From a bacterium (GTDB taxonomy: Bacteria; Acidobacteriota; Thermoanaerobaculia; Multivoradales; J023), in contig JAAELT010000251.1 in assembly GCA_024226315.1 (NCBI GenBank), positions 1 to 64,000 on the forward strand: a stretch of DNA of 64,000 nucleotides, written 5' to 3'. Shown here one piece after another: positions 1 through 8,913 of this stretch (within the stretch, counting starts at the first letter, position 1; every line of letters begins with the position of its first letter). Under the pieces are notes generated by a model. That model did not search any database. It was given only the letters and a program-made list of their open reading frames with translations, and was not told where the DNA came from. The position numbers were made by a program, and so were the translations under genes.

Positions 1-2377
1 CCTCGGCCGTCCGCCAATGCCCCTCGGCCAGCGCAGCGTCGAAAATCTCGACAGCCTGACGGGCGGTCGCCTCGGCGCTCGCATGCTCGCCACGCGCCAG
101 GCGCACCGACGCAAGGTTCTTGAGCACGGTGCCGACGTTGGCGTGGCCTGCGCCGTAGCCGGCGCGAAACAGCTCCAGCGCCTCCAGGTAGCGCGCCTCG
201 GCATCGGCGTAGGTACCCCGCGCCTGCAGCAGGAGCGCCAGGTTGTTGAGCCCTATGCCGACACGCGGGTCGTCGGGCCCGAACACCTCACGGCGGATCT
301 CGATCGTCTCGCGCAGCAGCTTCTCGGCCTCGTCGAGGTGCCCCTGGTCCCGGAGCACGTTGGCCAGGCTGCTCATGGTGACCGCCACCTCGCGAGACTT
401 GGGGCCGTGGAATTCGATCCTTTGATCCAGGGTCTGGCGGTGAAGCTCCTCCGCGGCATCGAACCGCCCCAGTTCGGTCAGCAGTTGCGCGAGGTTCTGT
501 TGGGTGTGGGCCACTTCCGGGTGGCGCTGGCCGAACAACCGGATCTTCATCGCCAGGGCCTGGCGGAAGAACTCCTCGGCCGCCCGAAGATCGCCTTCGA
601 TCTGCATCAGCGTGGCGTGGTTGCTGAGGAGCTCCGCCAGACGCAGCTCGTTGACCTGGCGCCGGGCCACGATGTCCAGGGCCTCGGCCTCCAGCGCCGC
701 GGGATCGCCGCCGGCAGCCGAGCTGACGCCGCCGGCTCTCCGTGCATGGGCGAGGTAGAGCAGGTTGACCACGAGCTCGCCGTCGCCACCGGTGCCGGCG
801 CGATCAACGCGCCGGCGCTCCAGGCTGCCGGCGAGCAGCGGCTCCGCCTGGTCGTAGAGCTTCAGGCCGAGATAGGCCGAGCCGATGGCCCCCATCAACA
901 CGGCACGATCCTCGGGAAGCTCCTCCAACTCTTTGTCCAAGAGCTGGGTGCCCTTCTCGAGCAGGGCCTGGGCAGTCACCGTCTCGCCCCGGGACACCCG
1001 TGGATCCGGTAGTTGGAAGAGATCGACCAGGAAGTGGGAAACCTCGGTGGCGCGGTCGCGCTCGCGCAGCGCGCGATCCCGCAACTGCAAGGCGGTGACG
1101 CCGAAGCCGACAATCATCGCCAGCACCGCCGCCGCCAGCGCCGTCTCCAGCTTGTGGCGCCGCAACAGCTTGCCGAGCCGGTAGGTGAACGTTCCCTTGC
1201 GCGCACGTACCGGCAGGCCGGCCAGGTGGTCGCGCAGGTCTTCGGACATCTCCTGGGCCGAGGCGTAGCGAAGCTCCGGCTCCTTGCGCAGGGCCTTGAG
1301 CACGATCGCGTCGAGGTCGCCGGACAGGCGGCGCGCCAGCGCCTGGGGATCGCCGCCGCGCGCCCGGCTGACGGTCTCAGGGTCGATAGCAACGCCCGAG
1401 CCCTCGGGCGACATCACCTGCTCCTTTCGCCGCAGCGCCATCGAGGGTCGCATGGGCTCTACTTCGCAGACCGCCCGCAAGACCTCCACCTCACCGCCCG
1501 AGGGCACGCGGTAGGGTTTGTGGCCGGATAGCAATTCATAGAGCAGCACCCCGAGGGAGTAGACGTCGCTGCCGGTGGTCACCATCTCGCCGCGCACCTG
1601 CTCCGGGCTGGCGTAGCTCGGCGTCATCGGCCGCGGACCCTCCAGGGTAAGGTCGATCGCATCTCCAGGCCCGCCGCTCAAAAGCTTGGCGATACCGAAA
1701 TCGAGCAGCTTGGGCTCGCCGCCCGAGTCCACCAGGATGTTGCCGGGCTTGAGGTCGCGGTGAACCACCAGGTTCTGGTGCGCGAAATGCACCGCCGCGC
1801 AGACTTTCAGGAAGAGCCGGATCCGGTCGCGAACCGAGAGCCGGTGACGGTCGCAATATTCATCGATGGGCTCGCCCCCGACGTGGTCCATCACGAAATA
1901 GGGCAGGCCGTCTTCGGTGGTGCCGCCGTCGAGCAGGCGGGCGATGTTGGGGTGCTGAAGGGAGGCCAGGATCTGGCGCTCGTGGCGGAACCGGCGCACG
2001 ATCTCGTCGCTGTCCATGCCCCGCTTCAGCAGCTTGAGCGCCACCCGCTGCTCGAACTCGTCGTCGGCCCGCACCGCCAGGTAGACCGCACCCATGCCAC
2101 CCCGGCCGAGCAGGCGCTCTACCCGGTAGGGGCCGATGCGCGAGCCCTCGAGTCGGTCAGCGCCGCCGGACGCCGGGTCCGGGGAGCGCAGCGAGAACAC
2201 CGGCGCATCGATGAAGTCGTCGGCCCCTAGAGCCGCCTCCAGCAGCGAGCTCACCTCGCGGCGTAGCTCGGCATGACCGGCGCAGGCCCGGTCCAGGGCC
2301 TGCCGTCGATCGGCCTCGGGGGCCTCCAGGACCTCGAGCAGAATCTCTTCGGCCCGCTGCCACAGCTCGGGAGTCAC
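1..2377 (-). CDS. Ser/Thr protein kinase with TPR region (partial, runs off window)
   Basis: Hanks-type membrane kinase that would phosphorylate Ser/Thr targets. Reading the minus strand from GTG at 2377-2375 gives about 792 residues without a stop before the window edge. The glycine loop LGRGGMGAVYLA is near residue 87, the catalytic HRDLKPGN near 205 and DFG near 225. One hydrophobic segment (about 409-425) separates the kinase from TPR units rich in the A-E-L-H-RQ-L pattern (from about 520). The GTG start overlaps the TGA of the upstream sigma-factor gene (GTGA, 4 nt), so translation is probably coupled. This kinase-TPR plus ECF sigma pairing is common in Acidobacteriota and Planctomycetota, where the kinase is thought to control the sigma factor. 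The C-terminus is missing from the window. Confidence 0.9.
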   Translation of the reverse strand, partial: MTPELWQRAEEILLEVLEAPEADRRQALDRACAGHAELRREVSSLLEAALGADDFIDAPVFSLRSPDPASGGADRLEGSRIGPYRVERLLGRGGMGAVYLAVRADDEFEQRVALKLLKRGMDSDEIVRRFRHERQILASLQHPNIARLLDGGTTEDGLPYFVMDHVGGEPIDEYCDRHRLSVRDRIRLFLKVCAAVHFAHQNLVVHRDLKPGNILVDSGGEPKLLDFGIAKLLSGGPGDAIDLTLEGPRPMTPSYASPEQVRGEMVTTGSDVYSLGVLLYELLSGHKPYRVPSGGEVEVLRAVCEVEPMRPSMALRRKEQVMSPEGSGVAIDPETVSRARGGDPQALARRLSGDLDAIVLKALRKEPELRYASAQEMSEDLRDHLAGLPVRARKGTFTYRLGKLLRRHKLETALAAAVLAMIVGFGVTALQLRDRALRERDRATEVSHFLVDLFQLPDPRVSRGETVTAQALLEKGTQLLDKELEELPEDRAVLMGAIGSAYLGLKLYDQAEPLLAGSLERRRVDRAGTGGDGELVVNLLYLAHARRAGGVSSAAGGDPAALEAEALDIVARRQVNELRLAELLSNHATLMQIEGDLRAAEEFFRQALAMKIRLFGQRHPEVAHTQQNLAQLLTELGRFDAAEELHRQTLDQRIEFHGPKSREVAVTMSSLANVLRDQGHLDEAEKLLRETIEIRREVFGPDDPRVGIGLNNLALLLQARGTYADAEARYLEALELFRAGYGAGHANVGTVLKNLASVRLARGEHASAEATARQAVEIFDAALAEGHWRTAE

Positions 2378-2970
2378 TCCGGCGCCTCCGGTTCCCGCGC
2401 CTGCAGCTGCCGGAACAGCCAGGCACGGGCCGCGATCCACTTGCGCTTGACGGTGGTCTCCGACACCCCCAGCACCTCGCCGACCTCCTCGCGGGTGAGG
2501 CCGGCAAAGAACCGCATCTCGACAATGCGACATCCCTCGGGATTGATCCTGGCCATGTCGGTGAGGGCGTCGTCCAGCGCCACCACGTCCCGGTCTCGCC
2601 CCTCGGGCAGGATCCGGTCCAGGTCGATCACCGCCCTTGGCGCGCCGCCGCCGCGCTTGGCGGTCAGGCGGCCGCGGGCGTGATCCACCAGCACGCAGCG
2701 CATGAGCTGGGCTGCGATGCCGAGGAAGTGCGCGCGGCTGCGCCACTCCACCCGGTCGACGTCGACCAGGCGCAGATAGACCTCGTTGACCAGGGCGGTA
2801 GGCTGCAGGGTGTGATCCTTCCTCTCGCCTGCAAAATAGCGCCTGGCCATGAGCTTGAGCTCGTCGACGACCAGGGGCATCAGCTTCTCGAGCGCCAGCG
2901 AGTCGCCCTCGCGCCAGTCGAGCAACAGCTGCGTGACGTCGGCCTGCGGTCGATGTGCTCGAGAGGTCAT
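2374..2970 (-). CDS. ECF-type RNA polymerase sigma factor (TIGR02999-like)
   Basis: A 198-aa extracytoplasmic-function sigma factor. Region 2 holds the pattern LMPLVVDELKLMARRYFAGE and DHTLQPTALVNEVYLRL (residues about 30-70). Region 4 holds a helix-turn-helix LTREEVGEVLGVSETTVKRKW (about 158-178). The HTLQPTALVNEVYLRL stretch is typical of the family linked to Ser/Thr kinases. It has no anti-sigma gene next to it; the downstream kinase overlaps its stop codon and is the likely regulator (inference). Upstream, the membrane coiled-coil gene ends 10 nt before its ATG, so the genes form one operon. Confidence 0.93.
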   Translation of the reverse strand: MTSRAHRPQADVTQLLLDWREGDSLALEKLMPLVVDELKLMARRYFAGERKDHTLQPTALVNEVYLRLVDVDRVEWRSRAHFLGIAAQLMRCVLVDHARGRLTAKRGGGAPRAVIDLDRILPEGRDRDVVALDDALTDMARINPEGCRIVEMRFFAGLTREEVGEVLGVSETTVKRKWIAARAWLFRQLQAREPEAPE

Positions 2971-2980
2971 GGTTCGCGGA

Positions 2981-4168
2981 TCACCTCACCGACAGATCGT
3001 ACTCTTCCTCAGGGCCTTCCTGCCCCGCGCCCAGGCCGCGGAGCCGGATCACATAATCCCCCGCCGGCAGCAGGCTGCCGGGCAGGGTCAGGCTGAGCTC
3101 GGCGCCCAGGGGACGCAAGTCGTCGCTGGACCACACCGTCTCCCCCGTGGCTCGGCGGACCACCCGCAGCCGGTAGCGGAGGGCGGGCTCCGGATCCTCG
3201 AGCTGCAGGATCAGTGCCACCTCGCTGGCCCCGGACGGCAGCTCCTGGACCGCTTCCGGGCTGCGTGTGCGGGCGGCCACCAGGACGACGAACGGCAGGT
3301 TGAGGCGCGGGCGCGGACGGCTCGACGCTTCCAGCTCCTCGACGCGGCGGCGGTGCTCCTGCTCGGCCTGCTCCCCCGCGGCCCGCAGCTCGGCGATCTC
3401 GCGACGATGGGCCGCGGCAGCCTGCTCGTTGGCGCCCTCGAGCTCGGCGACCTCACGATCGTGCACCCGTTCGACATTGTCGATGGTTCGCCCGGCGCGG
3501 TAGTTCTGCCAGATCAGAAACGCCGAGAAGGCCAGCAGGATCGAGGCGGCTATCGCCAGTGCCCTGTTGACACCGGACCACAACGTCGGATGGCGGAACG
3601 GAGCCCGGATCTCCGGGCGCCGGAAGGGCGCGGCGGCAGTCATGGGAGGAATCTCCGGCAACACCGAGCGCGCCGGCTCGAGCACGTCGCGCCGCCAGTC
3701 CAGGTAGTCGGTCTCGCCGTCGGTCTCCCGTTCGGCAACAGTACCGACGTCTCTTCCCTGCTCCACGTCGCGAAGGCGTTGGCGCGCGCGCTCCAGGTGC
3801 TCCGTCTCCAGCCGGCCCGTGCACAGCTCCGGGGCGAAGATGCCGGCTTCGGTCCAGACTCCGAAACCGCAGCGCAGGCTCAGAGCGCCGCGTTCCGCGT
3901 CGACCGGAACTGCGATGTCAGCGCTGCCGAGCATGGGATTGCCGTCCGCCGGGACCACCAGCAAGCGGCCCGGGCCCATGTCGTCATTTTCCAGGATCGT
4001 CCATTCCACCGGCAGCTCGCTGCTCTGAGGCAGCACGAAGAGATCTCCCGGCCGTGCCGCCTGGCCTCGGTCGCGCTCGATCTCGGTCTCGACAGCGGCT
4101 TGATGCCGCCGCGCCTCGCCAGTCTGGCGGCGCAGCCGCTCTCGCACCGAAGAGCCTTCCCTCATCAC
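2981..4168 (-). CDS. Single-pass membrane protein with coiled coil, unknown function
   Basis: A 395-aa protein I do not recognise. Residues 1-200 are soluble and contain two Cys (SLRC and ELCTG) and a Tyr/Asp/Trp-rich YLDWRRD patch. One hydrophobic helix (about 204-222, AIAASILLAFSAFLIW) is followed by a long Glu/Arg/Ala coiled coil (about 230-285) and a C-terminal beta-rich domain (about 290-395). That domain, with PEPALRYRLRV and LPAGDYVIRL, resembles FlgD/Ig-like modules used to carry ligands or peptides. It sits between orf390 (4-nt ATGA overlap) and the sigma factor (10-nt gap). It may be a membrane anchor or sensor for the sigma/kinase pathway, which is inferred from context only. Confidence 0.72.
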   Translation of the reverse strand: MMREGSSVRERLRRQTGEARRHQAAVETEIERDRGQAARPGDLFVLPQSSELPVEWTILENDDMGPGRLLVVPADGNPMLGSADIAVPVDAERGALSLRCGFGVWTEAGIFAPELCTGRLETEHLERARQRLRDVEQGRDVGTVAERETDGETDYLDWRRDVLEPARSVLPEIPPMTAAAPFRRPEIRAPFRHPTLWSGVNRALAIAASILLAFSAFLIWQNYRAGRTIDNVERVHDREVAELEGANEQAAAAHRREIAELRAAGEQAEQEHRRRVEELEASSRPRPRLNLPFVVLVAARTRSPEAVQELPSGASEVALILQLEDPEPALRYRLRVVRRATGETVWSSDDLRPLGAELSLTLPGSLLPAGDYVIRLRGLGAGQEGPEEEYDLSVR

Positions 4169-5337
4169 TCTCTCCTTCCCGTGTCCGTCTCACTTCGGGT
4201 GCCAGCGACAGGGTCTCCTGTCCGGCGAAAGGGATTAACCGGCTGTTTGCCGGAACTGGCCGAGCGGCAAGCCTCGACCAGCCCGCCGAGGGTCTCGAAC
4301 AGGCCAGTGATCCTCTCTCTGGGAATGTGCAGGTGCCGGGAGAGCTTGCGGGCGGACGGTCGGCCATCGCCGAGCGCGAGCTCCTCGCCCGGCGCCGTCT
4401 CGGCGGCGCCGGTGGCCAGGAACTCCCACAGCGTCGAGAGATGGGACGCGGCAGTACCGGTCACGACGTCGACCGATTCGGTCACACACGCCACCAGCTT
4501 CTCGAAGCTATCGCGCTCGTTGACGCTGCTGTCGGGCGCCACCAGCCGCACGAGGGCCGGTGTCTCCCCGTCACCGAGCTCGAAAGCCTTCTCCTGCTCC
4601 GGCGGCTCCATCAAGGCACCCCAGCGGCCGCGGACGTCGTTCTTGAGCGGATCGACGAGCTGACGGAAGCTCACCGCCTCCAATCCGTGGTCGCGCAGGG
4701 TCGCGAGCTGCCGTCGCAGCCTCTCGATCACCTCTCGCCGCGCCGCGCCGCGGGCGGTTACGAGGTCGGGCAGGAGCGTGTCATTCCAGCCGGCGACCAG
4801 CGCTTCGAGCCGGGCGCCATCGTCACCGGCGGCTCGCGCGCCGTCCGCGAAGCCCAGGACGGTGTCGTTGCGAATCCGGCGGTCGCCTTCCAGAACCCGC
4901 AGCTCCCCGGCGTCGATCGACGCGCGGACCGCTGAGCGCAGGACCTCGAAGACCCGGAAACCCAAGGGGTCGTGACGCTTCTGGGTGTCGTGCAGGAAAT
5001 TGCGGATGCCCAGGAAGACCAGACCGTCGATCGAGTCCTTGACCCGGAGCTGGGCTTTCAGACCACCGAGCCGCCGGATGAAAATGTGACTGTAGCAAGC
5101 CGCGAGCAGCTCCTCCAGCGCGTTCACCTCTCGCTCACCCGAGCCGCTCTCGCGCCAGCTCCGGGAGCCGTAGACGCCGAGATAGCTCGGCGGATGGTGC
5201 CACAGGCCGCGTCGCCGGAGCTCGCTGATCAGCGCCCCCTCGAGCGCCTGCCAGACCCGATCGAAGCTCTCGGCGTCGGGTGGTTCGCCCGATGGATCCA
5301 ACGAGCGGACGTATTCCGTGAAGACCTCTCTCTCCAT
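4165..5337 (-). CDS. Conserved hypothetical, first gene of the sigma/kinase operon
   Basis: A 390-aa soluble, helical protein with no signal peptide. The N-terminal half has a conserved-looking stretch (YSHIFIRRLGGLKAQLRVKD, then GLVFLGIRNFLHDTQKRHDP, about residues 85-125) that resembles the start of sigma-70-like helical domains. The C-terminal part (about 330-360, RKLSRHLHIPRERITGLFET) looks like a small DNA-binding or protein-binding helical module. The gene starts a four-gene minus-strand operon and overlaps the next gene by ATGA. I do not assign a function; association with the sigma factor is by position only. Confidence 0.7.
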   Translation of the reverse strand: MEREVFTEYVRSLDPSGEPPDAESFDRVWQALEGALISELRRRGLWHHPPSYLGVYGSRSWRESGSGEREVNALEELLAACYSHIFIRRLGGLKAQLRVKDSIDGLVFLGIRNFLHDTQKRHDPLGFRVFEVLRSAVRASIDAGELRVLEGDRRIRNDTVLGFADGARAAGDDGARLEALVAGWNDTLLPDLVTARGAARREVIERLRRQLATLRDHGLEAVSFRQLVDPLKNDVRGRWGALMEPPEQEKAFELGDGETPALVRLVAPDSSVNERDSFEKLVACVTESVDVVTGTAASHLSTLWEFLATGAAETAPGEELALGDGRPSARKLSRHLHIPRERITGLFETLGGLVEACRSASSGKQPVNPFRRTGDPVAGTRSETDTGRRE

Positions 5338-5596
5338 GAGCCAGCGGGGTGCCGACGGAGCTGTCCGCGATCGCCTCTCTCGCCGATCGCCGACCTGCGG
5401 CTGAAGCTCCCAGAGGCTAGCACAGATGCCAAGTTCGCCCTACCAGCCACCTACGGGAAACAGCCGGTTATACCCGCTCGACGCAGCGGACGGGCCCCGG
5501 AATCGAGCCGAGGCCGACGCCGCAAGAGAGATCGACGCTTCGTCGTCCGCCGGAACGGCCCGGCCGGCGAAATCGCAACCCAAAGGAGTAGCTGGA

Positions 5597-5806
5597 ATGA
5601 ACACCAAGACCAACCATCTCAACCGACCCCTCTCGATTCGACACACCGCCCACAAACTGGTGCTCGCGGCACTGCTCCTGAGCTCGCTCGCGGTCACCGG
5701 CTGCAACAGGCTCGACGACTGGGGCAACAGAGATCCCTCTGAGTACGAAACTGACCCGATCAGCTTCTTTCACAAGCTCGCCGAGGACGACCTGCGGTCG
5801 GCTTGA
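5597..5806 (+). CDS. Small lipoprotein
   Basis: A 69-aa protein starting at ATG 5597, 8 nt after a good AAAGGAG ribosome site (5582-5588). It has a basic n-region, a hydrophobic core LVLAALLLSSLAVTG and a lipobox Cys in the form LAVTG-C, so it should be processed by signal peptidase II. The mature part is only about 30 residues, acidic, with no known domain. An upstream in-frame ATG at 5426 would bury the signal peptide, so the shorter start is preferred. It stands alone between two divergent promoter regions. Confidence 0.72.
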   Translation: MNTKTNHLNRPLSIRHTAHKLVLAALLLSSLAVTGCNRLDDWGNRDPSEYETDPISFFHKLAEDDLRSA

Positions 5807-5978
5807 ACCATCAATCTAGGTTGTAATAGCATACGAGGCGTCGCGAGCAGTGCTTTTGAGCCAGCACATCCACCACTGACCACCGCCCGGGAGATTGGTC
5901 GAAAGTCGTGAACGAAGATAGAATCCAGATATTGCGACAGAGCGCCCGTTTCTTGGACGACTCGGGAAAGGCACCGAC

Positions 5979-7637
5979 TTGAAGAGCCGCTGGCTGTTCG
6001 TCTCTCTGATCCTCGTTCCCTTCCTGACTGCTTCGCTGCCGGTGGCGGCCGATTCGGCCGCCACCGACCGTAACATCTTCCCCATCTCGGCCGCGGCCGA
6101 GGTGCCAAGCGATGCAGAGCTGGTCGCGGCCGGCGCCGTGATCGGCGAGATCTACGTGCGCGCGGAGAACATCTTCGATCCCTCCCGCGAGGACGAGGAC
6201 AAGCTCCTCTTCAACCTGGCGAACCGGCTGCACGTCACCACCCGTCCGCGGGTGATCGAGCGCAAGCTGCTGTTCGAGCGCGGCGATCCCTACGACCTGC
6301 GACTGCTGAAGGAGACGGAGCGCTACCTGCGCTCCCAGAGCTACCTCTACGACGCCTCCGTGCGGCCGATCCGGTACCGCGGCAACCGGGTCGACCTGCT
6401 GGTTACGACCCGCGACGTCTGGACCCTGAGCAGCGGTGTCGGGCTCGAGCGCGCGGGCGGCGCCAACAGCTTCCACGTCTCGCTGGAGGACAGCAACTTC
6501 CTCGGCACCGGTCGCCAGCTCGACCTCAAGTACGCCGACGATCCGGATCGCAGCTCACAGCGCTTCCGCTTCGTCGACAGCGCGCTCTTCGGCACCCGGG
6601 CCGAGCTCCGGCTGTGGTATTCGACCAACAGCGACGGCCACCGGCGGGTCTTCGACCTGGCGCAGCCCTTCTACGCCCTCGACAGCCGCTGGGCGGCGGG
6701 TACCAAGGTGCTCTCCGACGATCGCCGGGAGAGGCTTTACAGCCAGGGCGAGGTGATCGAGAGCTTCCAGCACGAGCGCACCATGGCCGAGATCCGCGGT
6801 GGGCTCTCGAAGGGCCTGATCGACGGCCGGGCCAATCGCTGGTTCCTCGGCTACACCTACGAGCAGAATCGCTTCCGGATGGGCGAGGAAACTTCGGACG
6901 CTTTCGTGCTGCCCGGCGAGCGCACGCTGTCCTATCCATGGGTCGGCTATGAGCGGGTCGCGGACGCCTATATCGAGACCCACGACCTGGATCAGATCGT
7001 GCGCACCGAGGATCTCAACCTGGGCACCGAGATGAACGGCCGCCTGGGCTTTTCTTCGTCCGCCTGGGGCGGCGACCAGGATCAGGCGATCTTCTCGTTC
7101 GACATGCGCTCGGGATGGGCCCCTGGCGACGATCAAACTCTGTTGTTCACCGCCGGGGCCGAGGGCCGCTGGGGATCGAGCGGCTACGAGAACGTCACCC
7201 TCGGGGGCGAGATGCGCTACTTCCTGCGCACCTTCGGTCGCCACCGGCTGCAGATCGCACTGCGCGTCGACGCGGCGTGGAACCTCGACCCGGAACGCCA
7301 GCTGCTGCTCGGTGGCGACAACGGCTTGCGTGGCTATCCCCGAAACTTCCAGGACGGCGACCGCCGGTTCCTGCTCAGCCTGGAGCAGCGTTTCTACACC
7401 CACTGGGAGCTCTTCAACCTGATCCACGCCGGCGGCGCGGTCTTCATGGACGTCGGCAGCGCCTGGTACGACGGCTCGGGCGGCGGCCACGGTGTGCTGA
7501 AAGATGTCGGCCTCGGCCTGCGACTCAGCTCCAGCCGCTCGTCCAAAGGCACCATGGTGCACCTGGACGTCGCCTACCCCCTCGACGGCGACACCGACAA
7601 GATCCAGTGGCTGGTGACCACCCGCGAGACGTTCTGA
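5979..7637 (+). CDS. Omp85/BamA-like outer-membrane protein
   Basis: A 552-aa protein starting at TTG 5979 after GGGAAAGG. It has a signal peptide (residues 1-24, cleaved near VAADSA). A POTRA-like segment (about 55-130) contains the pattern KLLFERGDPYDLRLLKETERYLRSQ. The rest is a long beta-barrel (about 150-552) of alternating aromatic strands, with the D15-type features LLLGGDNGLRGYP (about 445-457) and a C-terminal Phe. The family inserts or exports proteins or lipids at the outer membrane. A single POTRA and short length fit a TamA/D15-like accessory barrel, not the main BamA. Neighbours give no direct partner. Confidence 0.88.
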   Translation: MKSRWLFVSLILVPFLTASLPVAADSAATDRNIFPISAAAEVPSDAELVAAGAVIGEIYVRAENIFDPSREDEDKLLFNLANRLHVTTRPRVIERKLLFERGDPYDLRLLKETERYLRSQSYLYDASVRPIRYRGNRVDLLVTTRDVWTLSSGVGLERAGGANSFHVSLEDSNFLGTGRQLDLKYADDPDRSSQRFRFVDSALFGTRAELRLWYSTNSDGHRRVFDLAQPFYALDSRWAAGTKVLSDDRRERLYSQGEVIESFQHERTMAEIRGGLSKGLIDGRANRWFLGYTYEQNRFRMGEETSDAFVLPGERTLSYPWVGYERVADAYIETHDLDQIVRTEDLNLGTEMNGRLGFSSSAWGGDQDQAIFSFDMRSGWAPGDDQTLLFTAGAEGRWGSSGYENVTLGGEMRYFLRTFGRHRLQIALRVDAAWNLDPERQLLLGGDNGLRGYPRNFQDGDRRFLLSLEQRFYTHWELFNLIHAGGAVFMDVGSAWYDGSGGGHGVLKDVGLGLRLSSSRSSKGTMVHLDVAYPLDGDTDKIQWLVTTRETF

Positions 7638-7651
7638 GTATATTAGGGCGC

Positions 7652-8776
7652 ATGTCCGACGACACCACGTCCGCCGAGCCCGAGACCCCGCCGCTCAAGA
7701 TCCTCCTGGTCGAGGACGACGAGTTCGACGTCGCGGTCTTCGGTCGGGCCTTCCGGCAGAGCGAGATTCCGATCGAGATCATCCGCTGCCGCAGCGGCGA
7801 GGAAGCCCTGGATGGGCTGCGTCAGGCGGACCTGGCGATCGACCTGCTGGTGGCGGACCATCAGCTCCCCGGAATGACGGGCTTCGATCTCTGTCTCGAG
7901 CTGCTCGAGGACGAGCCTCCCTACGCCCTGGTGCTCTTGACCGGTGGCGGTTCGGAGCAGATGGCCATCCGCGCTCTGAGAGCCGGCATCCACGACTACA
8001 TCGTCAAGGACACCTCCCAGGAGTACCTCGATCTGCTGCCGCTGGTGCTGCCCCGCGTCGTCCGGCGCCACCGGGCTCGCCGCGCCCAGAAAGCCGCGCG
8101 GACACCTGGCCAGCCCACCGGGCCTCGCCTCGACCTCGCCGATTTCGCCGACCTGGTGCGACACCGAGGAGGACGGATCTGGTTCGAGGGGGGGGACGCC
8201 GCCGAGCCCTCACTGCACTTTTCGGTGCCGCTGGCGCCTGCCGAAGCCGATACCTGGAGGCCCGAGGAGGGTGCCGCCGAGCGACGGCGGCGCGACCGAA
8301 GACGGAGCGATCGGGAACAACCGGGCCAGACGCCGATCTCGGCCGAGACCGACACTCCGGGGATGGCACCGGAACCGAGCACGTCGGCCGGAGGTCGTCC
8401 CGAGCGGGTGTTGATCGCCCACGCCAATTCGGTGATCCGGTTCGTCGCGGCGCGGGCGGCTGAGCGTCTGGGATATCGGTTCACGGCGGTCGAGACCGGC
8501 GATCAGGCGCTCGAAGCGCTGGAACGGGAGCGCTTCGACGTCGTGCTCATGGGCGCCCGCATGCCCGGGCTCGACGGCTTCGAGACCACCCGCGAGATCC
8601 GAGGCAACGAACCCGAGACAGGAGACCGCTTGCCGATCGTCGCCCTCGGCGTCGACCCCGACAGCGACGAGGGAGAGGCCTGCCTCGCGGCCGGGATGGA
8701 CGGCCGCATCGCCCGTCCCGTCGCCTTCGAGAACGTCAGCGCCGCGCTGCTGCGCTCGCCCAGGAGCGAGCCCTGA
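7652..8776 (+). CDS. Two-receiver regulator with a kinase-like vestige and a degenerate second receiver
   Basis: A 374-aa protein starting at ATG 7652. REC1 (about 16-135) has the acidic pair EDD at 21-23, phospho-acceptor D69 (LLVADHQLP), Thr in LLTGG and K119 (YIVKD), so it should be phosphorylated. Residues 170-194 read GGRIWFEG then SLHFSVPL, which looks like the last strands of a histidine-kinase ATPase domain with no catalytic core. After a charged linker, REC2 (about 252-372) has lost its key residues: AHANS in place of the acidic pair, G301 in place of Asp, and R355 in place of Lys. No output domain is present. It probably acts by protein-protein contact. Confidence 0.85.
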   Translation: MSDDTTSAEPETPPLKILLVEDDEFDVAVFGRAFRQSEIPIEIIRCRSGEEALDGLRQADLAIDLLVADHQLPGMTGFDLCLELLEDEPPYALVLLTGGGSEQMAIRALRAGIHDYIVKDTSQEYLDLLPLVLPRVVRRHRARRAQKAARTPGQPTGPRLDLADFADLVRHRGGRIWFEGGDAAEPSLHFSVPLAPAEADTWRPEEGAAERRRRDRRRSDREQPGQTPISAETDTPGMAPEPSTSAGGRPERVLIAHANSVIRFVAARAAERLGYRFTAVETGDQALEALERERFDVVLMGARMPGLDGFETTREIRGNEPETGDRLPIVALGVDPDSDEGEACLAAGMDGRIARPVAFENVSAALLRSPRSEP

Positions 8777-8807
8777 ACGGCGTTCGAACCGGCACCTTCA
8801 CGTGACC

Positions 8808-8835
8808 AAAGGTTACATGTCCATGACAAACCTTT
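8808..8835. promoter_or_regulatory. Inverted repeat upstream of the PUFA synthase cluster
   Basis: AAAGGTT (8808-8814) and AACCTTT (8829-8835) are perfect 7-bp arms separated by 14 nt, inside the 137-bp gap before pfa1. It is a candidate operator for a dimeric regulator of the whole 8914-25834 operon. No clear -35/-10 pair could be fixed beside it, and the regulator is unknown. Confidence 0.35.
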
Positions 8836-8913
8836 TACCTGGCCTCAACGTCCGAAAAAGTAGACTCTTCACAAGGCTCGGAGCCTCTCCGAACCACCCC
8901 ACGAAGAAGTCTC

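Noticed and set aside
17..1012. 331-aa plus-strand open frame
   Set aside because: It is the antisense shadow of the kinase TPR region; the minus strand gives clean TPR repeats.
7115..7651. N-terminal 180 codons of the long frame ending at 8776
   Set aside because: They overlap the Omp85 coding frame and are Arg/Pro-rich noise; the receiver protein starts at ATG 7652.
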